64,000 nucleotides of DNA from Clostridium sp. (GTDB taxonomy: Bacteria > Bacillota > Clostridia > Oscillospirales > Acutalibacteraceae): contig JAMPGU010000005.1 in assembly GCA_023663865.1 (NCBI GenBank), forward strand, positions 1 to 64,000. The letters are read 5' to 3'. The translations under genes were made by a program, and so were the position numbers. Shown piece by piece: positions 53,872-62,694 of the stretch (position 1 is its first letter; each line of letters starts with the position of its first letter). Below the pieces are notes generated by a model. That model saw only the letters and a list, made by a program, of their open reading frames with translations. It was not told where the DNA came from and did not search any database.

Positions 53872-56800
53872 TTAACTGGAAATATTATCAGCCAACTTTT
53901 TTCTGCTTTTCATTTTATTATATACAAGATATCCGGCAGCACCTGCTATTGTTACAGCCGAAATCAGCAAACCATATCCAATTCCCTTTGGAGTATATTT
54001 GTATTCTACAGTATGAGTGCCCGGCTTGATTGTCGTGCCAAGCATAGCAGAACCGATTTCAAAGGTTTCTGCCTTTTCGCCGTCAATATAAATACTCCAT
54101 CCTTCATCATAAGGGATTGAGCTGTACAGATAGCTGTTTTCATTAATGACAATTTCACCCTCAAGCCTGGTGTCACTGTACTTTGTTATATTCATAGCAC
54201 TTTCTTTCAGCAAATTATATCCGGCTTTGAAAACCTCCTCGTCTAAAGAGTATGCGTATATATCTGCATAGCATTCATCTGTATCTGCTGTACCGCAGTC
54301 AAGGGTTACTTTAATTTCCTCACCGCTTTTATAAAATCCGAGATCAAGAATATATGGCTCTTCAATATTTTGTGTATGGGAGCTGACAGTGTCACTGTTC
54401 ACTTCGATAGAAGTAATATCAGGTGAGGTTATATATAAATAAACATTGCCGTCCTTGGTCGGAGAAATGGTTATATCTGCATAACCGTAACTTGAATTTT
54501 CACTGTATTTTTCAAACCAATAATTTCCGTTTTCAACAATGTCACTGCCGCTGATATTATCATAGCTTGTGTCGGTATATTTTACAGGAATAAATACATT
54601 ATCATAGCCGGTTGCCAGTGAGAAATATTCATTCTGTACATCAAACGGATCACCCTCAGTGGTATTCCAAAGTCCGACATTTTCACTTGCTCCATAAACG
54701 ATTGGGAGGTAATATCTGTTTTCATAAACATTGGCATTTTCGTCACTTGTTGAGAATTTATAGTCATACAAGTTTGACGATGGCGCAATGCTGATATCTG
54801 TTTGAATAAGATATTTCACGCCAAACATCATATTATATACAGGTGTTTGTGTATTATAGGTGTAACTGTTTATCCTGTTGCCGAACATACCGAGGCTGTA
54901 TTGCAGCTGCGAATAATCCTCATATGCCATTGAAGAGAAGGTAGACATACCATTATAGCCGTAATAGCAAGGATCCATTCTTGTTTCCAGATAGCACAGC
55001 TCCTCACGGTAAAAGCTGTCGTCATCCTCTTTAATTTTATCAATAGCCTCAGTATAGGTGCTGTAGTTCTTTTTGTATGAGGCATTGTCCTGTGTAATTA
55101 AAATGGCTTGTATATCGGAAATCAGCACTTCGCTGAAGCAAAGCACAACTGCAAGTGCAGATATAATCATTTTGTCAGCCTTTCCGTTTTTAACAAGACA
55201 CAGATATACACACCAAAGAATAATGAATGCAATACTTGTATAAATTGTTGTTTCCAGCATTTTGGTTGTGGACAGCTTCTGCGCAACACAGATAAAGAAG
55301 ATCCAAGCCATACCGACAAAAACAATATCTTTAATTTCAAATGCTCTGATTTTAATAAGTGCCTTATATCCGATAATAAGCAGGATGAAGGAATACATAT
55401 ATGAAAATCTGAAGGGCAGGTCATTGGGGAAATGAAAGGCATGCCATATAAAGTTAAGACAATTGTTATCAAAGCTAAACAGGAAAAACAGCAGCAGCAG
55501 TGTATAACAGAGCTTTTCCTTGCCGCCGATTTTTTTATTTGCAATGAATAGCGGCAGCAATACAGCAGCAAGCATACCGGAATAAACATTCGGCAGTACA
55601 TCATCACCGCTGCTTCGTATTGTGGTTTCCAGACCTGCAAGATGTGATGTTACAAAATCGAAAATATTAAAATAGGATTCAAAGCTTGTCGGGAATGAAT
55701 CTGAGGTAGCTGAGCAGGATTTTAAAATAAAGAATACAGGTATTAATGTAACGGCGCAAATGCCGCCTGATACAATGCTGAATACTGCAAAGCGAAAGCC
55801 TCTGTTAAAAAACTTATTGTTCATAAGTGCTTTAAAGGAAAACTTCTTGTCAAATGTAAGGGATGAATTTATTTTATCTCCCGGCTTAGACTTGATGCAG
55901 TAATAAGTGATGAAATAAAAGACTGCAAAAATACAGCACATAAAGCCCATATAATAGCTTGCGAAGAATAACAGAACAAGAGAAATAACATAGATTTTTC
56001 CGCTTCCTGTATTTACAATTCTTTCAATTCCAAGAGCGATAAGCGGCAGCAAAATCATACCGTCAAGCCACATAACGTTCCAGTAATAGGCAAGGAAATA
56101 AGCACAAAATGCATAAAATACGCCAAAAACGGCAGTCAAATATGATTTTCCTCCCTGTGATTTTTGCAGATAAAGTGTAAAGGAGGAAGCACTGAGCAGA
56201 CATTTTACAGACACAATAAATGTAATTGCAAAGGAAATATCTGCCTTGTCAAATAATAATATCAAAAAGGACAGCGGACTGGATAAGTAATTGAAATAGT
56301 TGCCTAAAAAGCTGCTTCCGCCTCCTGAGGTCCAGGAATAAATTAAGCTTTGGTGATTTACAATTCTGTCGTAGAGCTCTGCAAACAAGGGACCATACTG
56401 ATGATATAAATCCATACGCATAATTGTATTATCACCAAAGGGAAATACAGTATAGATAATATAAATCATCGCAAGGCAAACGCCTGCAAGGAATGCAGAG
56501 AAAAGTGAAAATCTGTATTTATAAAATATAGTATAAATTCTTGTGTTGTTTAAGTTCTTGGCATCATAAGCACAGTCAAATAAAATGGTTCGGTCAAAGA
56601 AGTAGTTAAAGAAGAAGGCAATGGTTACTGCAACCAGCCACACAAATATACCCTGCATTTTTAAAACAGAACCAAACAGGGCATCCGATAATTTATAAAA
56701 ACCAAAATTGACACCTGCTCTGAAAATCAGCATGAATATCTGCTTCAAATTTGAGGAAAGTATCTCTTTCTTAAAAACAAACTTTCTTTCAAAAAGATAC

Positions 56801-56991
56801 ATTATAATCTCGCATATAACAAACGCTGTGAGAATTGATATTTCTGCCGAAATGCCGATAAATATTTTCAAAAATTGTTTTACAGCAGTGAAAATAAATA
56901 CGGACAGCATAAAGAAAAGGGTATAGCTGACAGTTTCACCATTAAAGAGTTTATTTGTTTTTAAAGGATATTTAATCATTGATTTCATCAT
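53872..56991 (-). CDS. GtrA-YfhO fusion membrane protein
   Basis: A 1039-residue membrane protein. Residues about 20-135 look like a GtrA domain, with four helices ending FNYFFDRTILFDC. Then comes a YfhO-type GT-C fold (about 155-1020) with about 12 helices: FPFGDNTIMRMDLYHQYGPLFAELYDR (about 187-213) holds the first-loop acidic residues, and SWTSGGGSSFLGNYFNYLSSPL is the family signature. A large external domain follows and a final helix (about 1000). YfhO proteins help glycosylate teichoic acids; GtrA proteins flip lipid-linked sugars. It has its own promoter. No glycosyltransferase neighbour. Confidence 0.8.
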   Translation of the reverse strand: MMKSMIKYPLKTNKLFNGETVSYTLFFMLSVFIFTAVKQFLKIFIGISAEISILTAFVICEIIMYLFERKFVFKKEILSSNLKQIFMLIFRAGVNFGFYKLSDALFGSVLKMQGIFVWLVAVTIAFFFNYFFDRTILFDCAYDAKNLNNTRIYTIFYKYRFSLFSAFLAGVCLAMIYIIYTVFPFGDNTIMRMDLYHQYGPLFAELYDRIVNHQSLIYSWTSGGGSSFLGNYFNYLSSPLSFLILLFDKADISFAITFIVSVKCLLSASSFTLYLQKSQGGKSYLTAVFGVFYAFCAYFLAYYWNVMWLDGMILLPLIALGIERIVNTGSGKIYVISLVLLFFASYYMGFMCCIFAVFYFITYYCIKSKPGDKINSSLTFDKKFSFKALMNNKFFNRGFRFAVFSIVSGGICAVTLIPVFFILKSCSATSDSFPTSFESYFNIFDFVTSHLAGLETTIRSSGDDVLPNVYSGMLAAVLLPLFIANKKIGGKEKLCYTLLLLFFLFSFDNNCLNFIWHAFHFPNDLPFRFSYMYSFILLIIGYKALIKIRAFEIKDIVFVGMAWIFFICVAQKLSTTKMLETTIYTSIAFIILWCVYLCLVKNGKADKMIISALAVVLCFSEVLISDIQAILITQDNASYKKNYSTYTEAIDKIKEDDDSFYREELCYLETRMDPCYYGYNGMSTFSSMAYEDYSQLQYSLGMFGNRINSYTYNTQTPVYNMMFGVKYLIQTDISIAPSSNLYDYKFSTSDENANVYENRYYLPIVYGASENVGLWNTTEGDPFDVQNEYFSLATGYDNVFIPVKYTDTSYDNISGSDIVENGNYWFEKYSENSSYGYADITISPTKDGNVYLYITSPDITSIEVNSDTVSSHTQNIEEPYILDLGFYKSGEEIKVTLDCGTADTDECYADIYAYSLDEEVFKAGYNLLKESAMNITKYSDTRLEGEIVINENSYLYSSIPYDEGWSIYIDGEKAETFEIGSAMLGTTIKPGTHTVEYKYTPKGIGYGLLISAVTIAGAAGYLVYNKMKSRKKLADNISS

Positions 56992-57034
56992 TTCACCATA
57001 TTTATTATAAAGATTTATTACATATTATAGAGCT

Positions 57035-57063
57035 ATCATAACATAGATAGGAAAATACTTCAA
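57035..57063 (-). promoter_or_regulatory. Promoter of the GtrA-YfhO gene
   Basis: On the minus strand TTGAAG, 17 bp, TATGAT. Confidence 0.6.
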
Positions 57064-57079
57064 TAATTTATTTTGTTAT

Positions 57080-57104
57080 ATATTTGTTCTGTTATGCATA
57101 AGTT
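57080..57104 (+). promoter_or_regulatory. Candidate sigma-E promoter of spoIIIAA-AH
   Basis: ATATT, 12 bp, CATAAGTT, placed just before GAGG. The spoIIIA operon is sigma-E-driven in B. subtilis. The transcript would start very near the Shine-Dalgarno, which lowers confidence. Confidence 0.35.
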
Positions 57105-57120
57105 TAATTGAGGTGATTTG

Positions 57121-58101
57121 TTGGACAATATATCCTATTTCATTTCGATGATGCCAACCCCTTTAGCAGATATATTTAACGCAATAGATAAGATTGTTTT
57201 GGAAAAGATTAATGAAATTAGATTACGCAAAAACAAGCTTATCATTATTTACATAGTGAATAAGCCGTATTTCATTGAATTCAGCGGTAAGCCAGTTGAA
57301 CGGGCTAATAAGCTTTGTGTTACCTGTGACAGTGATACCTTTGAGCAAATATGTGACAGATTGTGTAATCACTCCTATCACACTAATATGAATACCCTGA
57401 TTGACGGTTATGTTACGGTAAGCAATGGCTCGCGTGTGGGTGTTGCCTCAACTGCTGTTATAAAGGATAATAAGATTTCTTCTGTAAAAAATATCAGCTC
57501 GATAAATATCAGAATATCTCACGAATACAAGGGTGCTGCTGACAGAATTTTGAATATTGTCTACAAGAAAGAGCTTCCCAGTATAATTGTTGCCGGCAAA
57601 GTCTCCAGCGGTAAAACAACCTTACTTCGTGACTATGCAAGACAGATTTCAAGCGGATATCTTGGTAAGTATCAGAAAACAGCAATCATTGATGAACGGC
57701 GTGAAATTGCATCAGGCTTTGATGTTGGAATCAACACAGATATATTAACTGGCTTTAATAAGGCTAAGGGTATTGAAATTGCCACACGCACATTGTCACC
57801 CGATGTCATTATTTGTGACGAGGTTGGCAGTATGGATGAGCTCAATGCAATCAAGCACAGCTTTTCCAGCGGCGTTAAATTTGCACTATCCATTCATATT
57901 AATGATATGCCGCAGATATTTTACAACAAAATCTTAATGGATTTAATAAACACGAACGAATTTGATTATATCATAATACTTAAATCTTTTACGGATGCGT
58001 TTGAAGTAATTGATTTGAGGGAGGCAAACGTTGAAAATACTGGGAATGGTAATGATAGTGGCTTTTTCATCCTGCCTTGGCTTGATGGTGACCCAAAATA
58101 A
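57121..58101 (+). CDS. spoIIIAA: Stage III sporulation protein AA
   Basis: A 326-residue ATPase that energises the SpoIIIA-SpoIIQ channel between mother cell and forespore. Walker A is VAGKVSSGKTTLLRDYA (about 160-176), where relatives have GPPGxGKTT. Walker B is VIICDEVGS, and IDERREIA is the arginine-rich motif. TTG 57121 has GAGG 7 nt upstream; TTG 57118 is too close. spoIIIAB begins 71 bp before its stop. Confidence 0.92.
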   Translation: MDNISYFISMMPTPLADIFNAIDKIVLEKINEIRLRKNKLIIIYIVNKPYFIEFSGKPVERANKLCVTCDSDTFEQICDRLCNHSYHTNMNTLIDGYVTVSNGSRVGVASTAVIKDNKISSVKNISSINIRISHEYKGAADRILNIVYKKELPSIIVAGKVSSGKTTLLRDYARQISSGYLGKYQKTAIIDERREIASGFDVGINTDILTGFNKAKGIEIATRTLSPDVIICDEVGSMDELNAIKHSFSSGVKFALSIHINDMPQIFYNKILMDLINTNEFDYIIILKSFTDAFEVIDLREANVENTGNGNDSGFFILPWLDGDPK

Positions 58102-58474
58102 AAAAAGGCAGATTTCCTTTATTGATGATTTAATTTACATAGGAAATTATATATCCCTGCTTCTTGGCAGTACAGTGCCGGATACAAATGAAATTATGTA
58201 CGCATTAACAAATGACAAACGGCTTTCTGATTTTAACTTTGATTTAGAGAATTTCACTTCTCCCTTAAATGCAGGTGATAATCAGCGTATTGTTGCACTT
58301 CTGTCATCCGTCGGTATGTATGATGTGGATACACAGCTGATGATGCTCAAGGAATTTACAGGATATTTCGGAATGTTAAAAAAGGAATATCAGGATAACT
58401 ACAATAGATGCTATAAGCTATATATTGTATTTGGTATATTTACAGGCTTATTAATTTCGGTTCTCTTGATTTAG
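58031..58474 (+). CDS. spoIIIAB: Stage III sporulation protein AB
   Basis: A 147-residue protein with an N-terminal helix (about 4-20, possibly signal anchor), a helical middle and a C-terminal helix (about 128-147). It resembles GspF-like parts of secretion systems. TTG 58031 has GGGAGGC upstream. It overlaps spoIIIAA by 71 bp in another frame. Confidence 0.88.
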   Translation: MKILGMVMIVAFSSCLGLMVTQNKKRQISFIDDLIYIGNYISLLLGSTVPDTNEIMYALTNDKRLSDFNFDLENFTSPLNAGDNQRIVALLSSVGMYDVDTQLMMLKEFTGYFGMLKKEYQDNYNRCYKLYIVFGIFTGLLISVLLI

Positions 58475-58482
58475 GAGGATAA

Positions 58483-58677
58483 ATGGACGTTAACTTTATA
58501 TTTAAGATTGCCGCCATAGGTATTATTGTAGCGGTTCTGAATATTGTGCTGATCAGAAGCGGCAGAGAAGAGCAGGCAATGTTTACTACCTTAGCCGGAG
58601 TAATTGTTGTTTTGATGATGCTGGTTCCCGAAATAAGCGAATTATTCTCTACAGTAAAGTCGTTGTTTGACCTATGA
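58483..58677 (+). CDS. spoIIIAC: Stage III sporulation protein AC
   Basis: A 64-residue protein with two membrane helices and the family segment LIRSGREEQAMFTTLAGVIVVLMML. AGGAGG precedes the ATG. It overlaps spoIIIAD (ATGA). Confidence 0.93.
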   Translation: MDVNFIFKIAAIGIIVAVLNIVLIRSGREEQAMFTTLAGVIVVLMMLVPEISELFSTVKSLFDL

Positions 58678-59054
58678 TAAAAATAATTGCAGTGGTTTTG
58701 ATTACGCTGGTGCTGGTAATTTTTTTAAAGGATGTGAATAGAGAATTTTCATTTCTTTTAACTGTTGCCGCATCCATTCTGTTATTCGGACTTATCATCA
58801 ATGATTTTTTTGATGTCATAAATTCTATTGACGGCTTGTCTTCCAATCTGGGGAATATAAAAAGCTATATAAATTTAATGATAAAAATACTGGGTATTGC
58901 AATTGTAAGTCAGTTTGTAATTGATTTGTGCAAGGACAGCGGGGAAAACGCATTGGCATCTCAAACAGAGCTGGCTTCAAAAATAATAATTCTAATTATG
59001 ATTATGCCGTTATTTAATACGGTTTTAAATGTGGTAACAGGACTATTGAAATGA
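58674..59054 (+). CDS. spoIIIAD: Stage III sporulation protein AD
   Basis: A 126-residue protein with four hydrophobic helices. ILGIAIVSQFVIDLCKDSGENALASQ is the conserved part (split here; residues about 73-98). It is coupled at both ends by ATGA overlaps. Confidence 0.92.
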   Translation: MIKIIAVVLITLVLVIFLKDVNREFSFLLTVAASILLFGLIINDFFDVINSIDGLSSNLGNIKSYINLMIKILGIAIVSQFVIDLCKDSGENALASQTELASKIIILIMIMPLFNTVLNVVTGLLK

Positions 59055-60169
59055 AAAGATTTTTAATAACATTCATAATAATTATGCTTGCTCCGATCGT
59101 ATGCTTTGGTGCAGATGATGAATATAATAATTACCTTAATTCTTTCGATTTATCAGCATTCAGTGAACTTGACGAGGATACGAATGCATTTCTTGACGAG
59201 CTGGGGTTAAGTGAATTTGATTATGACAGTATCACGAATATTGATATCGGTGATTTTTTTAAAAATGTATGGAATGTGGTTATTCAAAAAACGGACGGAC
59301 CATTAAAATCAGCATTAATTGTTTTATGCTTTATTATGCTGTCCTCTTTTCTGCAGTCTATGAGCTCTCAGCTGAACAATAGTGAAATGACCTCTTATTT
59401 TAATACTGTAACCTCACTCATCATTTCCATATTTTTAGTCAGCAGACTTGCGGGATGTATCAGCTTAGCATGCTCAACAATCAAGCTTTGTTCTAATTTT
59501 TCATTTGCTTTTTTTCCTGCTTTCTGCGTAATTGTTGCAACCTCAGGCGGTGCGGCAACCTCATTCTCGGTTAATACAACATTATTGACATTATCTCAGG
59601 GACTGAATTATCTTGCAGAGTCACTGTTCCTGCCTCTTACCAATTGCTTTCTTGTTCTTGGAATTTGCTCGGGAATTCGTCAGGAATTAAATATCGGTTC
59701 CCTGACGGAAGCACTGAAAAAATTTATCACTTCCATTATATCCATAATTTCTGCATTGTTTGTCGCAATACTGTCCTTTAAAACAACGGTTGCATCAAAA
59801 ACAGATGCACTTGGACTTCGTTCGGCAAGATTTGCTATCAATACTGTTGTGCCTGTTATAGGCGGAACAATAAGTGAGGGTCTGCTGTCCATTCAAAGCT
59901 ATTCCAGCCTGATAAAATCCAGTGTCGGTATAGTAGGAATAATTGCGATAGTTGCAATATTTCTTCCATCTATTATTGAGGTTAATATGTGGAGATTTGT
60001 ATTATCTGCATCCTGTGTCTGTGCTGATGTGTTTGGAAATAAAAACAGCATCACTGCAATCAGAGCTTTTAGCAACAGCCTGCTGATTATAGATGTAATT
60101 TTAATATTATCAATGGTAACAACCATAATTTCTATCGGTATACTTGTTGCCGCGAGAACAACGGCTTAG
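59051..60169 (+). CDS. spoIIIAE: Stage III sporulation protein AE
   Basis: A 372-residue polytopic membrane protein with a signal peptide (about 1-20), an external Asp/Asn-rich region (about 21-90) and several helices. The conserved segment FPAFCVIVATSGGAATS lies near residues 155-171. Length matches the family (about 390). Confidence 0.93.
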   Translation: MKRFLITFIIIMLAPIVCFGADDEYNNYLNSFDLSAFSELDEDTNAFLDELGLSEFDYDSITNIDIGDFFKNVWNVVIQKTDGPLKSALIVLCFIMLSSFLQSMSSQLNNSEMTSYFNTVTSLIISIFLVSRLAGCISLACSTIKLCSNFSFAFFPAFCVIVATSGGAATSFSVNTTLLTLSQGLNYLAESLFLPLTNCFLVLGICSGIRQELNIGSLTEALKKFITSIISIISALFVAILSFKTTVASKTDALGLRSARFAINTVVPVIGGTISEGLLSIQSYSSLIKSSVGIVGIIAIVAIFLPSIIEVNMWRFVLSASCVCADVFGNKNSITAIRAFSNSLLIIDVILILSMVTTIISIGILVAARTTA

Positions 60170-60178
60170 GTGACTCAA

Positions 60179-60616
60179 ATGGACTTTTTAAAGGAATGGA
60201 CTTTAACAGTATCCGTAACATTAATCATTGCTATAATACTTTCAATTCTGGCACCAAAAGGCAATATGGGAAAGTTTTTTAAAATCATGCTGGGCATTTT
60301 TATTTTTGCAACATTTATTTATCCCATAAATTCCTCAGACATAAGCTTCAATATGCCGGACTTTGATGAAAGTGTTATGATTGATAAAGAGCAGGAAAGC
60401 TATGAAAACATAATAACAAGCAGTATTAAATCAGCATTGGAAAACGCAGGTTATCAATCCTCTAAGGTAACGTCAAATATTAAATATAATGATAATGAAA
60501 TAACGGTGAATAAGCTGATTATAGAAATACAGGATAAATACGATAAAGAAGAGGTTAAGAAATTTATCAGAGACGAAACAGGATTTAACCCAGAGGTGTA
60601 CTATCTTGGTGAATAA
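60179..60616 (+). CDS. spoIIIAF: Stage III sporulation protein AF
   Basis: A 145-residue protein with two N-terminal helices and an external domain with the family pattern KFIRDETGFNP at the end. ATG 60179 has AGGTGA 5 nt upstream; GTG 60170 is the longer option. It overlaps spoIIIAG by 11 bp. Confidence 0.87.
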   Translation: MDFLKEWTLTVSVTLIIAIILSILAPKGNMGKFFKIMLGIFIFATFIYPINSSDISFNMPDFDESVMIDKEQESYENIITSSIKSALENAGYQSSKVTSNIKYNDNEITVNKLIIEIQDKYDKEEVKKFIRDETGFNPEVYYLGE

Positions 60617-61139
60617 AATTAAGGATAAAATTTTCAAGCTGTTAGGTAATGATACAAAGAAAATTAAGATTGTGGTTACAGTCGGTCTTATTGGTATGGT
60701 GCTTATACTTGGTTCCGAATTTATCAGTAATGACAGCAGCAATCATGATGAAAAATCCGATACAAATTCAATAAGCTATCAGGAATATACAGAAAATCTT
60801 GAGAATAAACTTGTATCAGTAATATCTGCAATAGACGGTGTAGGTGAGTGCAAGGTTATGATTACGCTTGAAAACACCACGGAAAGTGTTTATGCAACAA
60901 ACTATGAAAATAAATATGATGATGATTCCAATAATTCCAAAGGAGAATATGTATTCTATGATTCCAGCAACGGAGAAAGCCCGGTGCTTATTAAGGAATA
61001 TATGCCTGTGGTGCAGGGGGTAACAGTAGTATGCACAGGCGGTGATAATATAGTTACCAAGGAAAAAATAATTGATGCTGTTACATCTCTATTCAATATA
61101 TCAACAAACAGGGTATCTGTTTCAAAAATAAAATCATAA
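60606..61139 (+). CDS. spoIIIAG: Stage III sporulation protein AG
   Basis: A 177-residue protein with one helix (about 20-38) and an external ring-building-motif domain with SAIDGVGECKVMITLEN and PVVQGVTVVCTGGD. It forms a ring of the feeding-tube channel. TTG 60606 is 7 nt after GAGGTG. Confidence 0.92.
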   Translation: MVNKIKDKIFKLLGNDTKKIKIVVTVGLIGMVLILGSEFISNDSSNHDEKSDTNSISYQEYTENLENKLVSVISAIDGVGECKVMITLENTTESVYATNYENKYDDDSNNSKGEYVFYDSSNGESPVLIKEYMPVVQGVTVVCTGGDNIVTKEKIIDAVTSLFNISTNRVSVSKIKS

Positions 61140-61151
61140 AAAGGTGATCGT

Positions 61152-61754
61152 ATGAGTAAAAGCAAAAAAGAAAAAGAAGGCAAGCTTCCTTTAAGTCCGG
61201 AAGCAGAGAGACAAAGAAAGAGCAAGAAAACAAAGCTGGCAATATCCTGTTTTACATTATTGCTTGCAGTAGGCGTAATGGGCAACTGGTATTGGGAGAA
61301 CAGTGATGTTTCAAACAAGGTCAGTGCTATTTCATCAGCTAAAGAAAAAATATTAGGTGAGGCTACCTATGTAGATGCAACAACAGAATCCACGACGGAA
61401 AACAACTATTTTTCCGAAGCAAGAGTTGACAGACAGACAGCACGGGACGAAAGCATTGAAAAGCTGGAATCTATTGTAAAGTCACAAACAGAAAATGCGG
61501 ATGCACAGAAAGAAGCTGCTGATAAAATAGCGAAAATATCAGATAATATAACCATTGAGAACAAAATTGAAACCCTCGTAACAGCAAAAGGTGTCAGCAA
61601 TTGTCTGGCAATCATAAATGATACAAACAATAAGGTGGATATTATTGTGGATGTTGAGGAGCTGACAGATACAATTATTCTGCAGATAAAGGAAATTGCC
61701 ACAAGCCAGATGAACTGCTCTTTTGAAGATGTTACAATAATTCAATCAAAATAA
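61152..61754 (+). CDS. spoIIIAH: Stage III sporulation protein AH
   Basis: A 200-residue protein with a short basic N-terminus, one helix (about 28-47), a coiled linker and the ring-building domain (about 95-195). It pairs with forespore SpoIIQ across the membranes. It ends the spoIIIA operon. Confidence 0.92.
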   Translation: MSKSKKEKEGKLPLSPEAERQRKSKKTKLAISCFTLLLAVGVMGNWYWENSDVSNKVSAISSAKEKILGEATYVDATTESTTENNYFSEARVDRQTARDESIEKLESIVKSQTENADAQKEAADKIAKISDNITIENKIETLVTAKGVSNCLAIINDTNNKVDIIVDVEELTDTIILQIKEIATSQMNCSFEDVTIIQSK

Positions 61755-61756
61755 TC

Positions 61757-61785
61757 TTGTATATTTATTCATTATATGTTATAAT
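61757..61785 (+). promoter_or_regulatory. Promoter of the asp23 gene
   Basis: TTGTAT, 17 bp, TATAAT, with a leader of about 60 nt before AAGGAGG. Confidence 0.75.
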
Positions 61786-61850
61786 AGCCTAAAATTGTTG
61801 ATGATAATAACCTAGTACATATATTCATCAATTTTAAGGAGGGCGTAATA

Positions 61851-62243
61851 ATGGAAATAACAACAAAAAGCTCAATGGGTGAGCTGGTAATTTCTGATGA
61901 AGTCATTTCTTCTATCGCCATAAATGCAGCAAAGGACGTTGACGGCGTATCATCATTTCACAGCGGACCTGTTGATGTAATGAGTACGATTAAGCAGGGA
62001 AGCCTAAGGGTAATGAGCCCTGTCAGAATGATACAGGACAGCGATAATTTTACAATTAATATTTATATCAATGTTGCTCCCGGTACAAAATTTCAGACTG
62101 TTGCCACTGAGGTACAGTCATCTGTGAAAGAATCTATACAGAATATGACCGGTAAGCTTGTTAACAAAGTAAATGTAATTGTCGCTGGAATTGATTTTGA
62201 GGAAGAAGATAATTCTGAAGAACCTTGTGAAACTGAAGACTAA
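61851..62243 (+). CDS. Asp23/Gls24 family envelope stress protein
   Basis: A 130-residue protein with the Asp23 pattern: GELVISDEVISSIAINAAKDVDGV, then IYINVAPGTKF, VQSSVKESIQNMTG and VNKVNVIVAGIDF. No membrane helix, so it acts at the membrane through partners or in the cytoplasm. It is placed before nusB, as in many Clostridia and Bacilli (B. subtilis yqhY). It has its own promoter and terminator. Confidence 0.92.
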   Translation: MEITTKSSMGELVISDEVISSIAINAAKDVDGVSSFHSGPVDVMSTIKQGSLRVMSPVRMIQDSDNFTINIYINVAPGTKFQTVATEVQSSVKESIQNMTGKLVNKVNVIVAGIDFEEEDNSEEPCETED

Positions 62244-62249
62244 CAATTC

Positions 62250-62286
62250 TGCCGACAAGTAAATATCTTGTCGGCACTATTATTTT
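62250..62286 (+). terminator. Terminator between asp23 and nusB
   Basis: A 10-bp GC-rich stem (62250-62259 with 62267-62276), a 7-nt loop and a loose T-run. Some readthrough to nusB is likely, as no promoter is seen before it. Confidence 0.75.
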
Positions 62287-62298
62287 TAGGAGAATTAT

Positions 62299-62691
62299 AT
62301 GAAAAGAAATGAAATGAGGGAGCAGGGCTTCTTTTTAACCTTCGAAAACCTATTTACAGCAAATGATGATATGGACGAGCTTATTGCGCTTTACAGCGAG
62401 AATGTTGAACCTGTTTGTGCATATGCAAAGGAGCTTTTTGCAGGGGTAAAAGAAAATCAGTCAGATATTGAAAATGTTATCAATACATATTCAAAGTCAT
62501 GGAAGATTAATAGATTGCCTAAGGTTACGTTGGCTATTCTCTATATTGCAATATTTGAAATTAAGTATGTTGACGGTGTGCCTGATAATGTTGCCATTAA
62601 TGAAGCGGTGGAGCTTGCAAAAAAATATGCCAGCACGGATGACGCATCTTATATTAATGGCGTGCTTGGTGCTGTTGTAAGAGAGGGTTAA
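62299..62691 (+). CDS. nusB: Transcription antitermination protein NusB
   Basis: A 130-residue all-helical RNA-binding factor for rRNA antitermination. Conserved: REQGFFLTFENL, SKSWKINRLPKVTLAILYIAIFE and NEAVELAKKYASTDDASYINGVLG. Length typical. AGGAG precedes it; the next gene begins 3 bp later. Confidence 0.95.
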   Translation: MKRNEMREQGFFLTFENLFTANDDMDELIALYSENVEPVCAYAKELFAGVKENQSDIENVINTYSKSWKINRLPKVTLAILYIAIFEIKYVDGVPDNVAINEAVELAKKYASTDDASYINGVLGAVVREG

Positions 62692-62694
62692 TGT

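Noticed and set aside
55167..55640. 157-residue Cys/Leu-rich frame opposite the YfhO gene frame
   Set aside because: Same strand, other phase, inside a clear membrane protein gene; no ribosome binding site.
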